In this document: positions 18,018 through 25,750 of the stretch, piece by piece
Layout of the letters: every line of letters starts with the position of its first letter
Numbering within the stretch: position 1 is the stretch's first letter
Assembly: GCF_026342835.1 (NCBI RefSeq)
Contig: NZ_JAPEMI010000002.1
Span: forward strand, 310,001 to 374,000
Origin: Streptomyces sp. NBC_00154
GTDB taxonomy: Bacteria > Actinomycetota > Actinomycetes > Streptomycetales > Streptomycetaceae
DNA length: 64,000 bases
Direction of reading: 5' to 3'
Notes under the pieces: model-generated
The model's input: the letters and a program-made list of their open reading frames with translations, nothing else
Databases searched by the model: none
What the model was told of the DNA's origin: nothing
Made by a program: the position numbers and the translations under genes

Positions 18018-18446
18018 ATGAGTGACCTGCTGGAGCGACTGCGAGGGCGTGACTGGCGGATGACCTCCCAGCGGCGTGTCGTTGCGGAGGTCCTCGATGG
18101 GGAGCATGTGCATCTCACGGCCGACGAGGTGCACGCCCGTGCGGTACAGCGACTGCCCGAGATCTCCCGGGCGACCGTCTACAACGCCCTGGGCGAGCTG
18201 GTCGCTCTCGGTGAGGTCGTGGAGTTCTCCACCGACGGCCGCGCAAAGCGTTACGACCCCAATGCACAACACCCGCACCAGCACCTGGTGTGCTCCAGCT
18301 GCGGCATCATCCGCGATGTCCACCCGACCGGCAATCCGCTGACCGACCTCCCGGCGGAGGAGCGGTTCGGCTTCACGGTGTCCAAGGTCGAGGTCACCTA
18401 CCGCGGGTTGTGCCCGTCGTGCGCCCAGGCCGTGTCTGATCATTGA
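18018..18446 (+). CDS. Fur-family metalloregulator (peroxide-sensing CatR/PerR-like)
   Basis: A 142-residue Fur-family repressor. Residues 1-80 form the winged helix (MTSQRRVVAEVL, ISRATVYNALGEL). The C-terminal dimerisation domain has the two zinc CxxC pairs (CSSCG and CPSCA) and a histidine-rich segment (NAQHPHQHLV). It resembles the Streptomyces CatR/PerR group more than the katG-linked FurA. It is divergent from furA-katG across about 170 bases. An imperfect repeat TTCGGGT...ACCTGAA (about 17981-18004) just before the start could be its own operator. It is intact, unlike the neighbouring furA. Confidence 0.88.
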   Translation: MSDLLERLRGRDWRMTSQRRVVAEVLDGEHVHLTADEVHARAVQRLPEISRATVYNALGELVALGEVVEFSTDGRAKRYDPNAQHPHQHLVCSSCGIIRDVHPTGNPLTDLPAEERFGFTVSKVEVTYRGLCPSCAQAVSDH

Positions 18447-18450
18447 TCTT

Positions 18451-18558
18451 GTGGTGGGTCGCGGTGAGTTGACGGACGTGGCAGGGAGTCGGACTACGCC
18501 GTTGCTGCCGGTGGGCAACAAGCCGGGACGGCCTCCCGTCCCGTCGAGCGAGGACTGA
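18451..18558 (+). pseudogene. Transposase N-terminal relic
   Basis: A 35-codon frame reads VVGRGELTDVAGSRTTPLLP and stops soon after. It matches the standard start of Streptomyces IS5-type transposases (GRGELTD-x-A-W-x-x-I-x-P-L-L-P); the conserved Trp has become Gly by one base. Everything downstream of the first 35 codons is gone. It lies 4 bases after the Fur gene. Confidence 0.5.
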
Positions 18559-18582
18559 CCATGCACTCCGCGTAAGGTCGGC

Positions 18583-19227
18583 ATGGTGATTGAGACCATC
18601 GTCTTCGACATCGGCGAAACCCTCACCAGGGACGACCGGTACTGGCGGTCCTGGGCGGAATGGCTCGACGTCCCACGGCACACCGTCAGCGCACTCGTCG
18701 GGGCTGTCGTCACCCAAGGCCGCGACAATACGGACGCGTTGAGGATCCTCCGCCCCGACATCGACGTCGGCGCCGAGTACCGTGCGCGCGAAGCCGCCGG
18801 CCGGGGCGAGCACCTCGACGAGACGGACCTCTACCCGGATGTTCGGCCGGTCCTCACGGGACTTCGCAAGCTCGGCGTCCGCGTCCTCGTCGCCGGGAAC
18901 CAGACCGAGAAGGCCGGCATCCTGCTGCGTGCCCTGGACCTGCCCGCAGACCTCGTCGTCACCTCGGCGGAGTGGGGGGTCGCGAAGCCTGATCCGGCAT
19001 TCTTCCAGCGGGTTCTGCAGGAGTCCGGTGCTGCTGCTCACGAGACGGTGTACGTCGGTGACCACCCTGCGAACGACGTGTTCCCGGCCAAGGCGGCCGG
19101 ACTGCGGGTTGCCCACATTCGCCGCGGACCGTGGGGAAATTGGTGGGGCGACGACCCGGACGTCATTGCGACCGCGGACTGGTCCATCAACTCACTCACC
19201 GACCTGACCGCCATCGTCCACGGGTGA
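18583..19227 (+). CDS. HAD-superfamily hydrolase
   Basis: A 214-residue phosphatase-like protein, probably cytoplasmic. Motif I is VFDIGETLT (residues 7-15), where the usual second Asp (D-x-D) is Gly, as in some HAD subgroups. Motif II is VLVAGNQT, motif III the KPDPAFF lysine, and motif IV YVGDHPANDV. The start is ATG 18583. It stands alone and is closed by a hairpin at 19239. With Gly at the acid/base position, phosphatase activity is less certain. Substrate unknown. Confidence 0.85.
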   Translation: MVIETIVFDIGETLTRDDRYWRSWAEWLDVPRHTVSALVGAVVTQGRDNTDALRILRPDIDVGAEYRAREAAGRGEHLDETDLYPDVRPVLTGLRKLGVRVLVAGNQTEKAGILLRALDLPADLVVTSAEWGVAKPDPAFFQRVLQESGAAAHETVYVGDHPANDVFPAKAAGLRVAHIRRGPWGNWWGDDPDVIATADWSINSLTDLTAIVHG

Positions 19228-19238
19228 CGCAACCGGAT

Positions 19239-19272
19239 GGCCCCACCTGAGAGCATGCGTCCAGGCGGGGCC
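19239..19272 (+). terminator. Hairpin terminator after the HAD gene
   Basis: GGCCCCACCTG (19239-19249) pairs with CAGGCGGGGCC (19262-19272) with one mismatch around a 12-base loop, 11 bases after the stop codon. Confidence 0.65.
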
Positions 19273-19549
19273 GTCTGCGTATCCGAGGCGTAGCCGCACA
19301 GCAGGAGCGGTACGTACACGCATCCCCACTGCCGCATCGTCGCCCGCTCCGGTATGACCCGCCGACAGCTCGCCGAGGCGGCAGCCTGCCTCGTGCGCCC
19401 GGCGCGGCTGAACCTCCGGACGCGGTGGAGCCGCTCCGTGGTTCCGTCGCCGGTCGAGGGCCTTGGACACCGGGGTTTTCACCGGCCATCCGGATTCCGT
19501 CCGCCTGACGGTCGGCTGCCGGTGGCCCGGGCAGGGCTACCGTGCGCGC
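19273..19549. other. Upstream region of the mannosyltransferase pair
   Basis: No separate gene recognised. The next gene's frame stays open upstream to 19463, but family similarity begins only at the ATG at 19550. Confidence 0.4.
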
Positions 19550-20908
19550 ATGCTGGCACCGGACGCGATCGCCGACCCGCGCCGCTGCCGGTGGCTCGGG
19601 TTCGCGGGCTCGGTCGCGGTCGCGGTCGGCGGGCTGACTGCAGGGGCGTTGCCGGTGCGGGACGCGGTGGGGCCGTACGGCGGGCGACTGGGGCTGGCCG
19701 GTGCGTACTTCGGGCTGGTGCTGCTGGTCGCCGCGTGGTGGTGGCTGGGGCGGGCGGTGCGCGGGCCCGAACCACCGGGGGAGCGGTTCCTGTTGGTGAC
19801 GCTGGGGATCTGGGCGGTGCCGCTGGTGCTGGGTCCGCCGCTGTTCAGCCGGGACGTGTACAGCTATCTGGTGCAGGGCACGATGGCCGCCGCGCACATG
19901 GACGTGTACGCGCACGGTGCCGACCGGCTCGGCGGGCCGCTGGCCGCCGAGGTGCCGCCGATCTGGCAGCACACGCCGACGCCGTACGGCCCGGTCTTCC
20001 TGGTCGTGGCCAGGGCGGCGGTACCGCTCGGGATCGTCGGCATGCGGCTGGTGGCGCTGTTCGGCGTCGCCCTGATGATCGCCTTCCTGCTCGTGCTCGC
20101 CGAGCGCTGCGGCACCGACCGGTCGGCCGCGCTCTGGCTGGGCGCGCTCAACCCGTTGCTCCTGCTGCACCTCGTCGCGGGCGCGCACAACGACGCGGTG
20201 ATGCTGGGGCTGCTCGGTGCGGGGCTGGCGGCGGCGTCCGGACGGTGGCCGGTGTGGGCCGCGGTGCTGGTCACGCTGGCCGCGCTGGTGAAGGTGCCTG
20301 CCGTGCTGGGGCTGTTCGCGGTCGCGTCGATCTGGTCGAACAGGCTGCACGGGCGTGCCCGGCTGGTCAGGACCGGACTTGCCACCCTCGCCGTCGCGGT
20401 GGCGACCACGATGGTCGCCACCGCCGCCTCCGGCACCGGCTACGGCTGGATCGGCGCCCTCGGCACCCCCGTCTCCGCCCACAACTGGTCCCTCACCGGT
20501 ACTCTGGGCCGCCTCACCGGCGCCGTGCCCGCCTGGCGCTTCCTCGGCGTCGCCGCGATCGCCGTTGTCCTGCTCCTGGTCTGGCGCCGTCGCCACGGCC
20601 TCGGCCCGGTGTACGCCCTCGGGATCGGCCTGGCCGCTGTCGCCCTGCTCGGCCCCGCGATCCGCCCCTGGTACGTGCTCTGGGCGCTGTTTCCCATCGC
20701 GGCCGCCGCACCGCGCGGGCGGGTGCGCCGCTGGGCAGCCGTCGGCAGCTGTGTGCTCGCCCTCGCCGTTCTCCCGGACGGTTTCGCCCCCGACGTACGG
20801 CAGTTGATGCTTGCGGTGGGCGGCGGCGGACTGGCGGCGCTGGCCCTGCTGACCTGGCGGGCAGCGGCCCGGCCGCAGGCCGCCGACGCCCCGGGAACGC
20901 TGCCGTGA
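19550..20908 (+). CDS. MptB-like polyprenol-phosphate-mannose mannosyltransferase
   Basis: A 452-residue multi-pass membrane glycosyltransferase (GT-C fold, about 12 helices). The conserved extracytoplasmic loop LFSRDVYSYLVQG holds D102, the expected catalytic Asp. Later motifs PTPYGPVFLVVARAA, LNPLLLLHLVAGAHNDA and IRPWYVLWALFP match the alpha-1,6-mannosyltransferase MptB group, which extends mannan-type glycans using polyprenyl-phosphomannose outside the membrane. The start is ATG 19550. Its stop overlaps the GTG of a second GT-C enzyme, so the two probably act on one glycan. The product in this organism is unknown. Confidence 0.83.
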   Translation: MLAPDAIADPRRCRWLGFAGSVAVAVGGLTAGALPVRDAVGPYGGRLGLAGAYFGLVLLVAAWWWLGRAVRGPEPPGERFLLVTLGIWAVPLVLGPPLFSRDVYSYLVQGTMAAAHMDVYAHGADRLGGPLAAEVPPIWQHTPTPYGPVFLVVARAAVPLGIVGMRLVALFGVALMIAFLLVLAERCGTDRSAALWLGALNPLLLLHLVAGAHNDAVMLGLLGAGLAAASGRWPVWAAVLVTLAALVKVPAVLGLFAVASIWSNRLHGRARLVRTGLATLAVAVATTMVATAASGTGYGWIGALGTPVSAHNWSLTGTLGRLTGAVPAWRFLGVAAIAVVLLLVWRRRHGLGPVYALGIGLAAVALLGPAIRPWYVLWALFPIAAAAPRGRVRRWAAVGSCVLALAVLPDGFAPDVRQLMLAVGGGGLAALALLTWRAAARPQAADAPGTLP

Positions 20909-22038
20909 CCCGGCCGCGGCAGCTGCTCCGCACCGTGGTCCCGGTCACCGGCGCCGTGCTTTTCATGGTGACGGTGCCGTACTACCGGGGCTGGTTCGAC
21001 CTCTACGTCTACTACGGGACCGTCGACGACTGGATCCGGCACGGCGGCCGCATCTACGACTACCTGCTGCCCGGGACCGGATACGGCTTCACCTATCCGC
21101 CCTTCGCCGCCGTCTGCATGCTGCCGATGCTCCTGGTCGGGCGCACCGGGGCGGTGGTGGGCTGCGTGCTGCTCAGTGTGGCTGCGTCGGTGCTGCTGTT
21201 GCGTGGTCCACTGCGCGAACTGCCCTTGGGTCGAGGCGGGTCGGTGGTGACCGGGTGCCTTTTCGTGATGTTGGAGCCGGTGCGGGACACCTTCAGCCTG
21301 GGCCAGGTGAATCTGCTGCTGATGGCGCTGGTGTACGCGGACGGCGGGCGCGGCCGTTTCGCGGGCGTCGGCATCGGGCTGGCGGCGGCGTTCAAGCTCA
21401 CGCCGGGCATTTTCATCGGGTACCTGCTGCTCACCGGCCGCCGCCGGGCTGCTGCCGTCGCCACAGGTATGGCGGTGGCAGCGACCGTGATCGGTGTGCT
21501 GGCGGCGCCGCGCGCGTCATGGGTGTTCTGGACCCGGGCGCTGTGGGACACGCACCGGGTCGGTGCCTTGGACTACGTGTCCAACCAGTCGCTCCAGGGC
21601 GCGCTGGCCCGGATGGGCGCGGCCCGCCCGGTGTGGGTGTCGGCCGTGCTCGTGGTGCTCGTCCTCTGGGCGTACCGGGTGCGCCGGGCGACGGCGGTCG
21701 GTGACGACGAGGCCGGCATGGCGCTCACCGGCCTTGCGGCATGCCTGGTCAGCCCCGTGACCTGGGTGCACCACCTGGTGTGGGCGGTGCCCGCCATCGC
21801 CTTGCTCGCCAGAACCGGCCGTCGCGCCGTTGCCGCAGCCCTGTACGTGGTGCTGTGCAGCAGTGTCGTATGGCTGTGGCGTGATGACCCGTCCGGCGTG
21901 GACGGCTTCCTCGGCGGGAGCACGTACGTATGGATCTGCCTGGGGCTGCTGGCGTTGTGGCCGCAAGCGTCCTCCCGGCTTCCGTCGCGTAGCTGTGCTC
22001 GGCGCACGGACGAACCGGGTCCGGAGGCAGCGCCCTGA
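20905..22038 (+). CDS. GT87 (PimE/DUF2029) membrane mannosyltransferase
   Basis: A 377-residue polytopic membrane protein of the DUF2029/GT87 family, which includes the mycobacterial alpha-1,2-mannosyltransferase PimE. D32 in YRGWFDLYVYYG is the probable catalytic Asp in the first periplasmic loop. TGYGFTYPPFAA, FSLGQVNLLLMAL and LAAAFKLTPGIF are family hallmarks. The start is GTG 20905, overlapping the previous stop as GTGA. The donor is expected to be polyprenyl-phosphate mannose; the acceptor is not known. Confidence 0.83.
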   Translation: MTRPRQLLRTVVPVTGAVLFMVTVPYYRGWFDLYVYYGTVDDWIRHGGRIYDYLLPGTGYGFTYPPFAAVCMLPMLLVGRTGAVVGCVLLSVAASVLLLRGPLRELPLGRGGSVVTGCLFVMLEPVRDTFSLGQVNLLLMALVYADGGRGRFAGVGIGLAAAFKLTPGIFIGYLLLTGRRRAAAVATGMAVAATVIGVLAAPRASWVFWTRALWDTHRVGALDYVSNQSLQGALARMGAARPVWVSAVLVVLVLWAYRVRRATAVGDDEAGMALTGLAACLVSPVTWVHHLVWAVPAIALLARTGRRAVAAALYVVLCSSVVWLWRDDPSGVDGFLGGSTYVWICLGLLALWPQASSRLPSRSCARRTDEPGPEAAP

Positions 22039-22159
22039 GCCGGCCGGGCGCCGGCTCGCCCTCCGGCCGAACGTACTCTTCGGGGGCTCATCGATCCGCC
22101 GGCGGTGACCGTACGGCCGTTCCGCCCGGTGTGAGACACAACCGTCGCACGACCGGTTT

Positions 22160-23101
22160 TCAGACCACCTTCGAGCGCACCAGGGCGCCGAGTACCAGCG
22201 CCCCGGGGATCAGCGGCAGCCATACCGTGATGATGCGGTAGCCCAGGACCACGGAACCGGCGGCGGTGACCGAAGCCCCGGCGGCGACGAGAGCGACGAC
22301 CAGCGCCGCGTCGACGGAGCCGATGCCACCGGGCGTCGGGACGGCGGCGGCCGCGATGCTGGCGGCGAGATACGCGATCGCGACATGGACCACGGGTACC
22401 GGAACGCCGACGGCCAACGCGACCGCGACCAGTCCGGCGGCCTGCAGGACGGGGAAGGCCAATGAGCCGCCCCACAGGGCCAGCGCCCGGGCCGGCCTGG
22501 AATGCAGTGCACGCGCGTCGGTCAGAGCGGTGCCCAGAAAGGTACCGATGACCCTGCGGAGCGGGCGTATGGCGACAAGCGCGAGCACTGCCGTGCAGAC
22601 CAGCCCGACCGCCGCCCACACGAGCGGGAGGGCGACCGCTCTCGGGACGAGGCCGTCCAGCCGGAGCGCGTCGGGATAGGCGGTCAGAAGCGTCAGCAGG
22701 AGCACAACCCGGCCCGCTGCCTCCGCCAGCAGATACAACGCGAGTGCGGCAGAGGACCGGGTCAGCGGGATCCCGCAGCCCCTGAGGAAGCGCAGATTGA
22801 CCGCGCCCGCACCCAATCCGGCCGGCAGGAGGTGGTTGGCGGCACCTGAGGCGAACTGGGTGGCGAACAGCCGTCCGGCGGGGAGCGGTTCGAGCACCGC
22901 GCCCTGGCGCGCGAAGGACACCGCGACCCAGCCCAGCCCGGTGACTGCCAGCGCGGCCAGCAGCCAGTAGCGGTTGGCGGTGAGGAGTCCACGACCGCCG
23001 GAGGCGATGACCGGCCAGTTCAGCACCACCCAGACGCCGATGACAGTGATCGGGACCAGGCAGGCGATCCGGCCCAGGAACGGCATGCGGGGTAGGGCCA
23101 T
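22160..23101 (-). CDS. Flippase-like membrane protein (UPF0104/LPG-synthase TM domain)
   Basis: A 313-residue integral membrane protein of the lysylphosphatidylglycerol-synthase transmembrane (YbhN/UPF0104) family, thought to move lipid-linked groups across the membrane. About eight helices are visible. Family signatures are ANHLLPAGLGAGAVNLRFLR and VPTPGGIGSVDAALV near the C-terminus. The start taken is ATG 23101 (MALPRMPFLGR), but a second ATG at 23086 or an upstream GTG are possible since no strong ribosome site decides. It converges with the mannosyltransferase pair, and a role in flipping their lipid carrier is an attractive but untested link. Confidence 0.8.
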   Translation of the reverse strand: MALPRMPFLGRIACLVPITVIGVWVVLNWPVIASGGRGLLTANRYWLLAALAVTGLGWVAVSFARQGAVLEPLPAGRLFATQFASGAANHLLPAGLGAGAVNLRFLRGCGIPLTRSSAALALYLLAEAAGRVVLLLTLLTAYPDALRLDGLVPRAVALPLVWAAVGLVCTAVLALVAIRPLRRVIGTFLGTALTDARALHSRPARALALWGGSLAFPVLQAAGLVAVALAVGVPVPVVHVAIAYLAASIAAAAVPTPGGIGSVDAALVVALVAAGASVTAAGSVVLGYRIITVWLPLIPGALVLGALVRSKVV

Positions 23102-23505
23102 CGGTCTCGGTCGTCCCTGCTCGTCGTGCACCCGTCGAGAGCGGGCTCGCCGACAGCGTCCCCGGCGTGCGCGACGTCCCGGCGTCGTGCGGCCGACGCC
23201 CGGTGGGCGAGGTGGTGGCCGGAAGGGGAGCCGGCACCGCGCAGACAGCATCGGCTCCGGTCGTCCCCGGCCTGCCCAGTGCCCGCCGGGCGGCGGGTGG
23301 GGCCGCGGACCATGCTGCTGGCCGGATGGTGGACGCCTTCGGGCGGCCATGCGCGCGGTGCCGGTGACTTTGCGCGTCGTCGCGATGGTCGGTGATCTCC
23401 GGAGCGTGTATCGAAAGTGGATCAGTGGCTGGGCCGCATGGAGGGAAAGGGCCAGTCCGCGCGTCAGCTCCCGGCAGCCGGCCTTCCATCAGGCAGCATG
23501 CGGCC
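23102..23505. other. Intergenic region
   Basis: About 400 bases between the divergent flippase-like and oxidoreductase genes. The flippase frame stays open upstream to 23350 but is Arg/Pro-rich and unlike a protein. No operator or hairpin recognised. Confidence 0.4.
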
Positions 23506-23934
23506 ATGGCACAGAAGATGAGCGACGCCGAGTGGCGCGCATTCGTCATGTCCGGCACCCGGACCGGCAAGCTCTCCACCGTCCGCGCGGACGGCAGCCC
23601 GCACATCGCCCCCGTCTGGTTCCTGCTCGACGGCGATGAGCTGGTGTTCAACACCGGTCAGGACACGGTCAAGGGTCGCAACCTCGCCCGGGACGGCCGG
23701 GTTGCGCTGTGCGTGGACGATGAGCGGCCGCCGTTCGGGTACGCGGTACTGCAAGGTCGCGCGGAGCTCAGCGACGCCCTCCCGCAGCTCCGGGAGTGGG
23801 CCACCCGGATCGCGGCCCGTTATGTAGGCGCCGACCGCGCCGAGGAGTACGGCGCCCGCAACGGCGTCCCCGGCCAGTTGCTCGTCCGGGTACGGATCGA
23901 CAAGGTGCTCGCAGTGTCGGGCATCAGCGAGTGA
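23506..23934 (+). CDS. PPOX-class F420-dependent oxidoreductase
   Basis: A 142-residue split-barrel flavin/deazaflavin-binding protein of the pyridoxamine-phosphate-oxidase-like class that uses cofactor F420 in actinobacteria. Family features seen are GKLSTVRADGSPHIAPVWF, LVFNTGQDTVKGRNLARD and RVALCVDDERPPFGYAVLQG. The start is ATG 23506 (MAQKMSDAEWRAF). It is a single-gene unit. The reduced substrate is unknown. Confidence 0.88.
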   Translation: MAQKMSDAEWRAFVMSGTRTGKLSTVRADGSPHIAPVWFLLDGDELVFNTGQDTVKGRNLARDGRVALCVDDERPPFGYAVLQGRAELSDALPQLREWATRIAARYVGADRAEEYGARNGVPGQLLVRVRIDKVLAVSGISE

Positions 23935-23979
23935 AGGGCCGCTCTCCGGGAGGGCGTCAATGAAAGCGGCGTGTCGTGG

Positions 23980-24606
23980 TCAGTGGACCCGCGGTCCGGC
24001 GTCCGTGGCGTGCACCGGTACGGCCGGGCCGCCCGGGGGCCTGCCCTTGAAGACGACCTCGCAGGAGTACTTGGTCTTCACGTTCAGAGGCACCAGTACG
24101 GCCTTGGGGATGTCATTGCAGCGCGCGTGGTCGATGCTGTCGCGGTAGTTGCCGTACAGCAGGCGTGCGACGCCGTCGCTGGTGAGGATGCCCTTGTCCG
24201 GGACCGCGTCGAATTCCACGACGTTGTCCGACCAGCCGGTCTTCTTGCCGATGGTCACATCCCACACCACCTTCAGCCCCTCGTAGGTGGTTGTGCAGCT
24301 CGCCCGCGTACCGCTCTTCGATTCCAGGCCCTTGGGGCACTCGGCGGTGGTCCTGCCTGTGGCCTGGGCCATTTTGAGGGTTTTGAGGCGCAGTTCGTAC
24401 GCCAGATTCTCGTCGAACGGGGCGTCGTCGGCCGGGGAGGGCTGCGGCTCCGTCTCCGGCTCCGTGTTCGGCTTGGTCAGCTTCTGCGGCAGCACGGTAG
24501 GGGCCGGCGCCGACTTTGCATCCTTGTCCGAGCCGGAACTTCCATCCGTGCATCCCGTGGCCAGCAAGCCCGCCACACCGACAGCCACAATGATCTTCAT
24601 CCGCAT
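23980..24606 (-). CDS. DUF4333-like lipoprotein
   Basis: A 208-residue exported lipoprotein. The signal peptide ends in the lipobox LLATGC, so C19 is the lipidated residue. A Ser/Pro/Glu-rich linker follows, then a domain with paired cysteines (AECPKGLESKSGTRASCTTTY), which resembles DUF4333/secreted small-domain proteins. The C-terminus repeats a Cys pair (ARCNDIP, KYSCEVVF). The start ATG 24606 is supported by the following lysine and hydrophobic core. Function unknown. Confidence 0.78.
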   Translation of the reverse strand: MRMKIIVAVGVAGLLATGCTDGSSGSDKDAKSAPAPTVLPQKLTKPNTEPETEPQPSPADDAPFDENLAYELRLKTLKMAQATGRTTAECPKGLESKSGTRASCTTTYEGLKVVWDVTIGKKTGWSDNVVEFDAVPDKGILTSDGVARLLYGNYRDSIDHARCNDIPKAVLVPLNVKTKYSCEVVFKGRPPGGPAVPVHATDAGPRVH

Positions 24607-24858
24607 GGCCGTCACCCTATCGATCACACAGACGTGACGCCGACGCTGTGCTGGTGGTCGGCGAGACCGCCCCTGCCTGTCCGGGCACCGTGCCGGCCAG
24701 GCGCCTCTTGACCGGCTCACTCCCTGTGTATTGGCCGGCCTTTCATCGCTACGTCACCTGGCGGCGTTCGGCCCGGTTGCCGCGCGATTCAACCTGGTTG
24801 TGATGGGCATGCCAATCACAGTCGCGTGCCCCCGCCACGCGTCGACCAGGAGGACGCA

Positions 24859-25626
24859 GTGAAATACAGAGCACGGACCCGCAAGGTCTCGCTCGTCGTC
24901 GGCAGCGCCATCGCGCTGGTCATCGCTGTACCCGGCAGCGCTCTCGCTGCCCCGCCCACCGCCCTGCCCGCGAACGCGGACGGACTGGAGCAGACGTTCC
25001 AACCCGCGTACGACTACGACACGGACGGCTGCTACCCCACTCCCGCCATCGGCCCCGACGGGTCCATAGCCCCCGGCCTCAACACCACCGGGGCCGTCAA
25101 CGGTCAGTGCCGTGACTCCTGGGACCTCGACAACACCAACGGATACGCCCGCTACAAGTGCAACAACGGCTGGTGCGCCATCATGTACGGGCTCTATTTC
25201 GAGAAGGACCAGGCCGTGGCCGGCAGCGGGCTCGGCGGGCACAGGCACGACTGGGAGCACGTCGTGGTGTGGGTGCAGAACAACGAGGTCCGCTACGTAT
25301 CCACCTCCGCACACGGCAACTTCAACGTCTACGGGCGTGACCAGATCCAGTGGGACGGGACGCATCCCAAGATCGTCTACCACAAGGACGGCGTGAGCAC
25401 GCACTGCTTCCGCCCCGCGAGTTCAGGTGACGAGCCGCCGGAGAATCACTACCACGCGTGGCAGTTCCCCCGCCTGGTCGGCTGGAACGGCTACCCCGCG
25501 GGCCTGCGGGACAAGCTGAGCCAGGCCGACTTCGGTAGCGCCGTCTTCGGCCTCAAGGACGGCAATTTCAACTACCACCTCGAAAAGGCCAAGCCGGCCA
25601 ACATCTCGTTCGACCCCAACGCCTGA
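24859..25626 (+). CDS. Secreted NPP1-family (necrosis-inducing-like) protein
   Basis: A 255-residue secreted protein. Residues 1-30 are a Sec signal peptide ending PGSALA. The mature part has the NPP1/NLP hallmark GHRHDWEH (residues 127-134), the heptapeptide that binds a divalent metal in plant-pathogen cytolysins, plus YALYF-like MYGLYFEKD just before it. Four cysteines (C58, C84, C101, C106) may form disulfides. The start is GTG 24859 behind a perfect AGGAGGA. In fungi and oomycetes these proteins attack plant membranes by binding sphingolipids; whether this bacterial member is toxic or has another cell-surface target cannot be told. Confidence 0.87.
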   Translation: MKYRARTRKVSLVVGSAIALVIAVPGSALAAPPTALPANADGLEQTFQPAYDYDTDGCYPTPAIGPDGSIAPGLNTTGAVNGQCRDSWDLDNTNGYARYKCNNGWCAIMYGLYFEKDQAVAGSGLGGHRHDWEHVVVWVQNNEVRYVSTSAHGNFNVYGRDQIQWDGTHPKIVYHKDGVSTHCFRPASSGDEPPENHYHAWQFPRLVGWNGYPAGLRDKLSQADFGSAVFGLKDGNFNYHLEKAKPANISFDPNA

Positions 25627-25750
25627 CGGGTGGGCGGGGATGGGGGCGGGTGCGGCACGGGCAGCCGCAGAACCCGCCTCCTGACCTGCCGGCCGGACGG
25701 ATGCCCTGCACCGGGGCCGGCCGCGGAAGTGGCCGGCCCCGAAGCGGACG

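Noticed and set aside
19354..22038. Single 894-codon plus frame spanning both mannosyltransferases
   Set aside because: It is the second enzyme's frame extended back through the first gene in the wrong frame; the GTG at 20905 is the true start.
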